DNA of 6,280 nucleotides, taken from the NCBI GenBank assembly GCA_023247285.1, contig JAHFGU010000059.1:1899-8178 (forward strand), read 5' to 3'. The position numbers and the translations under genes were made by a program. Source of the stretch: Candidatus Omnitrophota bacterium. Lineage in GTDB: Bacteria; Omnitrophota; Koll11; Aquiviventales; Aquiviventaceae. Positions 5,718 through 6,280 of this stretch are shown piece by piece (position 1 is the stretch's first letter; each line of letters opens with the position of its first letter). The notes under the pieces were generated by a model. It had not been told where the DNA came from and did not search any database. It saw nothing but the letters and a program-made list of their open reading frames with translations.

Positions 5718-5848
5718 TCCCACGCCCTGCTGCTGTCCCGCCTACCGGCGGGACGGCCAGCGATCACGGATGTCCGCAGCGCCGCTGGCCTGGCGGCGCC
5801 CAACACGTTGAGTGCGGCATGCGCCGCCCGCGGCAGGGCGTGGGATGA
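5711..5848 (+). mobile_element. Putative inserted palindromic element (MITE/REP-like) with 7-bp direct repeats
   Basis: GGGATGA occurs at 5711-5717 and again at 5842-5848. Between them lie 124 bp made almost wholly of inverted repeats. The left repeat holds the yvcK stop (TGA 5715-5717) and the right one the GH57 start (ATG 5845). Deleting one repeat plus the element would leave GGGATGAGC, in which the yvcK stop and GH57 start overlap as ATGA, the same arrangement as korB/aspA. This suggests insertion into a formerly overlapping junction with target duplication. It carries no ORF and is too short to encode its own transposase, so it would be non-autonomous. The caveat is that five bases of the right repeat also belong to the outer inverted repeat, so the direct repeat may be partly a product of the palindrome. 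Confidence 0.5.
5717..5846 (+). promoter_or_regulatory. Cloverleaf-like 130-nt structure covering the GH57 translation start
   Basis: An exact 14-bp outer stem, ATCCCACGCCCTGC (5717-5730) with GCAGGGCGTGGGAT (5833-5846), encloses three hairpins. Hairpin 1 is GTCCCGCC/GGCGGGAC (5735-5742, 5747-5754, loop TACC). Hairpin 2 is GGCCAGCG/CGCTGGCC (5755-5762, 5783-5790). Hairpin 3 is GGCGGCGC/GCGCCGCC (5792-5799, 5821-5828). Junction linkers are only 4, 0, 1 and 4 nt. The right outer arm contains the likely Shine-Dalgarno AGGG (5835-5838) and the first two bases of the GH57 ATG, so folding in the mRNA would hide the start. A competing helix GCGCCGC/GCGGCGC (5779-5785, 5793-5799) excludes hairpins 2 and 3, giving an alternative fold. 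Pairings were checked base by base by eye; function is inferred. Confidence 0.55.
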
Positions 5849-6280
5849 GCGACGGCCAGGTCACGCTGCTGATGGCGGTGCACTGCCATCAGCCGGTCGG
5901 GAATTTCGGGTTCGTCTTCGAGGACGCCTACCGCAAGAGCTACGACCCGTTTCTGCGCGTGCTCGAGGGCCACCCCGGCGTGCGGTTGGCCCTGCACTAC
6001 AGCGGCTCGCTGCTCGATTGGCTCACGGATCATGAGCCAGGGTTTCTGGAACGGCTCCGCGCGCTGGCCGGCTGCGGCCAGATCGAGCTGCTGGCCGGCG
6101 GGTACTATGAGCCGATTCTGCCGCTGATCCCTGAGGCGGACCGGCAGGCGCAGATCGCGCGCATGCGGCAGGCGCTCAAGCGCCTCTGCGGCGCCGAGGC
6201 CAGCGGCCTGTGGCTCACCGAGCGCGTCTGGGAGCCGGACCTGCCATCGACGCTGGCCGCCGCCGGCATCCGGTATACCT
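5845..6280 (+). CDS. GH57 glycoside hydrolase (4-alpha-glucanotransferase/alpha-amylase type), N-terminal part
   Basis: The frame stays open from ATG 5845 to the window edge, giving 145 residues of a longer protein. It matches the N-terminal part of the GH57 catalytic barrel: HCHQPVGNFGFVFEDAY (13-29), LHYSGSLLDWL (50-60), GYYEPILPLIP (86-96) and GLWLTERVWEPDL (121-133), in which Glu126 corresponds to the catalytic nucleophile of Thermococcus litoralis 4-alpha-glucanotransferase. The acid/base Asp lies beyond the window. These enzymes act on alpha-1,4-glucans such as glycogen or maltodextrins; the close likeness of the first 145 residues to the glucanotransferase subgroup favours that over a plain amylase. 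ATG 5845 is chosen because HxHQP lies about a dozen residues from the start in the family; a GTG at 5812 is an in-frame alternative just after a stop. AGGG at 5835-5838 is the only ribosome binding site candidate and lies in the palindrome. Confidence 0.9.
   Translation, partial: MSDGQVTLLMAVHCHQPVGNFGFVFEDAYRKSYDPFLRVLEGHPGVRLALHYSGSLLDWLTDHEPGFLERLRALAGCGQIELLAGGYYEPILPLIPEADRQAQIARMRQALKRLCGAEASGLWLTERVWEPDLPSTLAAAGIRYT

Noticed and set aside
5735..5754. Intrinsic terminator after yvcK
   Set aside because: The GTCCCGCC/GGCGGGAC hairpin is strong but has no T-tract, and it is better explained as one arm of the larger palindromic element.
5808..6035. Plus-strand frame of 75 residues beginning in the spacer
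   Set aside because: It is out of frame with the GH57 coding sequence, which shows clear family motifs in the frame of ATG 5845.

Overview
The window is a G+C-rich bacterial chromosomal segment with nearly all genes on the + strand, tightly packed and often overlapping. The gene set (two-subunit 2-oxoacid:ferredoxin oxidoreductase, aspartase-type lyase, PTS EIIA-Ntr-like protein, membrane-anchored YvcK, GH57 glucanotransferase/amylase) suggests an anaerobic or microaerophilic lineage using ferredoxin-linked central metabolism. A poorly cultured phylum such as Omnitrophota or Nitrospirota would fit, but that placement is a low-confidence inference from gene content alone.

Left block (1-3156): a three-gene operon. 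The 3' half of korA overlaps korB by 41 nt, and korB overlaps an aspartase/fumarase-superfamily gene by ATGA. Together they connect 2-oxoacid oxidation/carboxylation with the aspartate-fumarate node.

Middle block (3157-3897): no protein genes of any size. A good extended -10 promoter is followed by about 200 nt of hairpin-rich leader or small RNA. Then come four tRNA genes, Arg(TCG), Lys(CTT), Leu(TAG) and Gly(GCC), none with an encoded CCA, and a T-tract after the last. The trailers of the first three tRNAs each carry a segment complementary to the T-arm 3' strand of the tRNA just upstream. The flanks just before tRNA-Arg and tRNA-Gly are diverged copies of one another.

Right block (3898-6280): ptsN-like EIIA, yvcK with two N-terminal membrane segments, and the 5' part of a GH57 gene, probably one carbon-regulation/glucan operon. 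Between the yvcK stop and the GH57 start lies a compact palindromic element. Its exact 14-bp outer stem encloses three 8-bp hairpins in a cloverleaf, and it is bounded by 7-bp direct repeats GGGATGA. Removing one repeat plus the element would restore an ATGA stop/start overlap between the two genes, which suggests an inserted mobile palindromic element that may now control GH57 translation. This is the most interesting item in the window.
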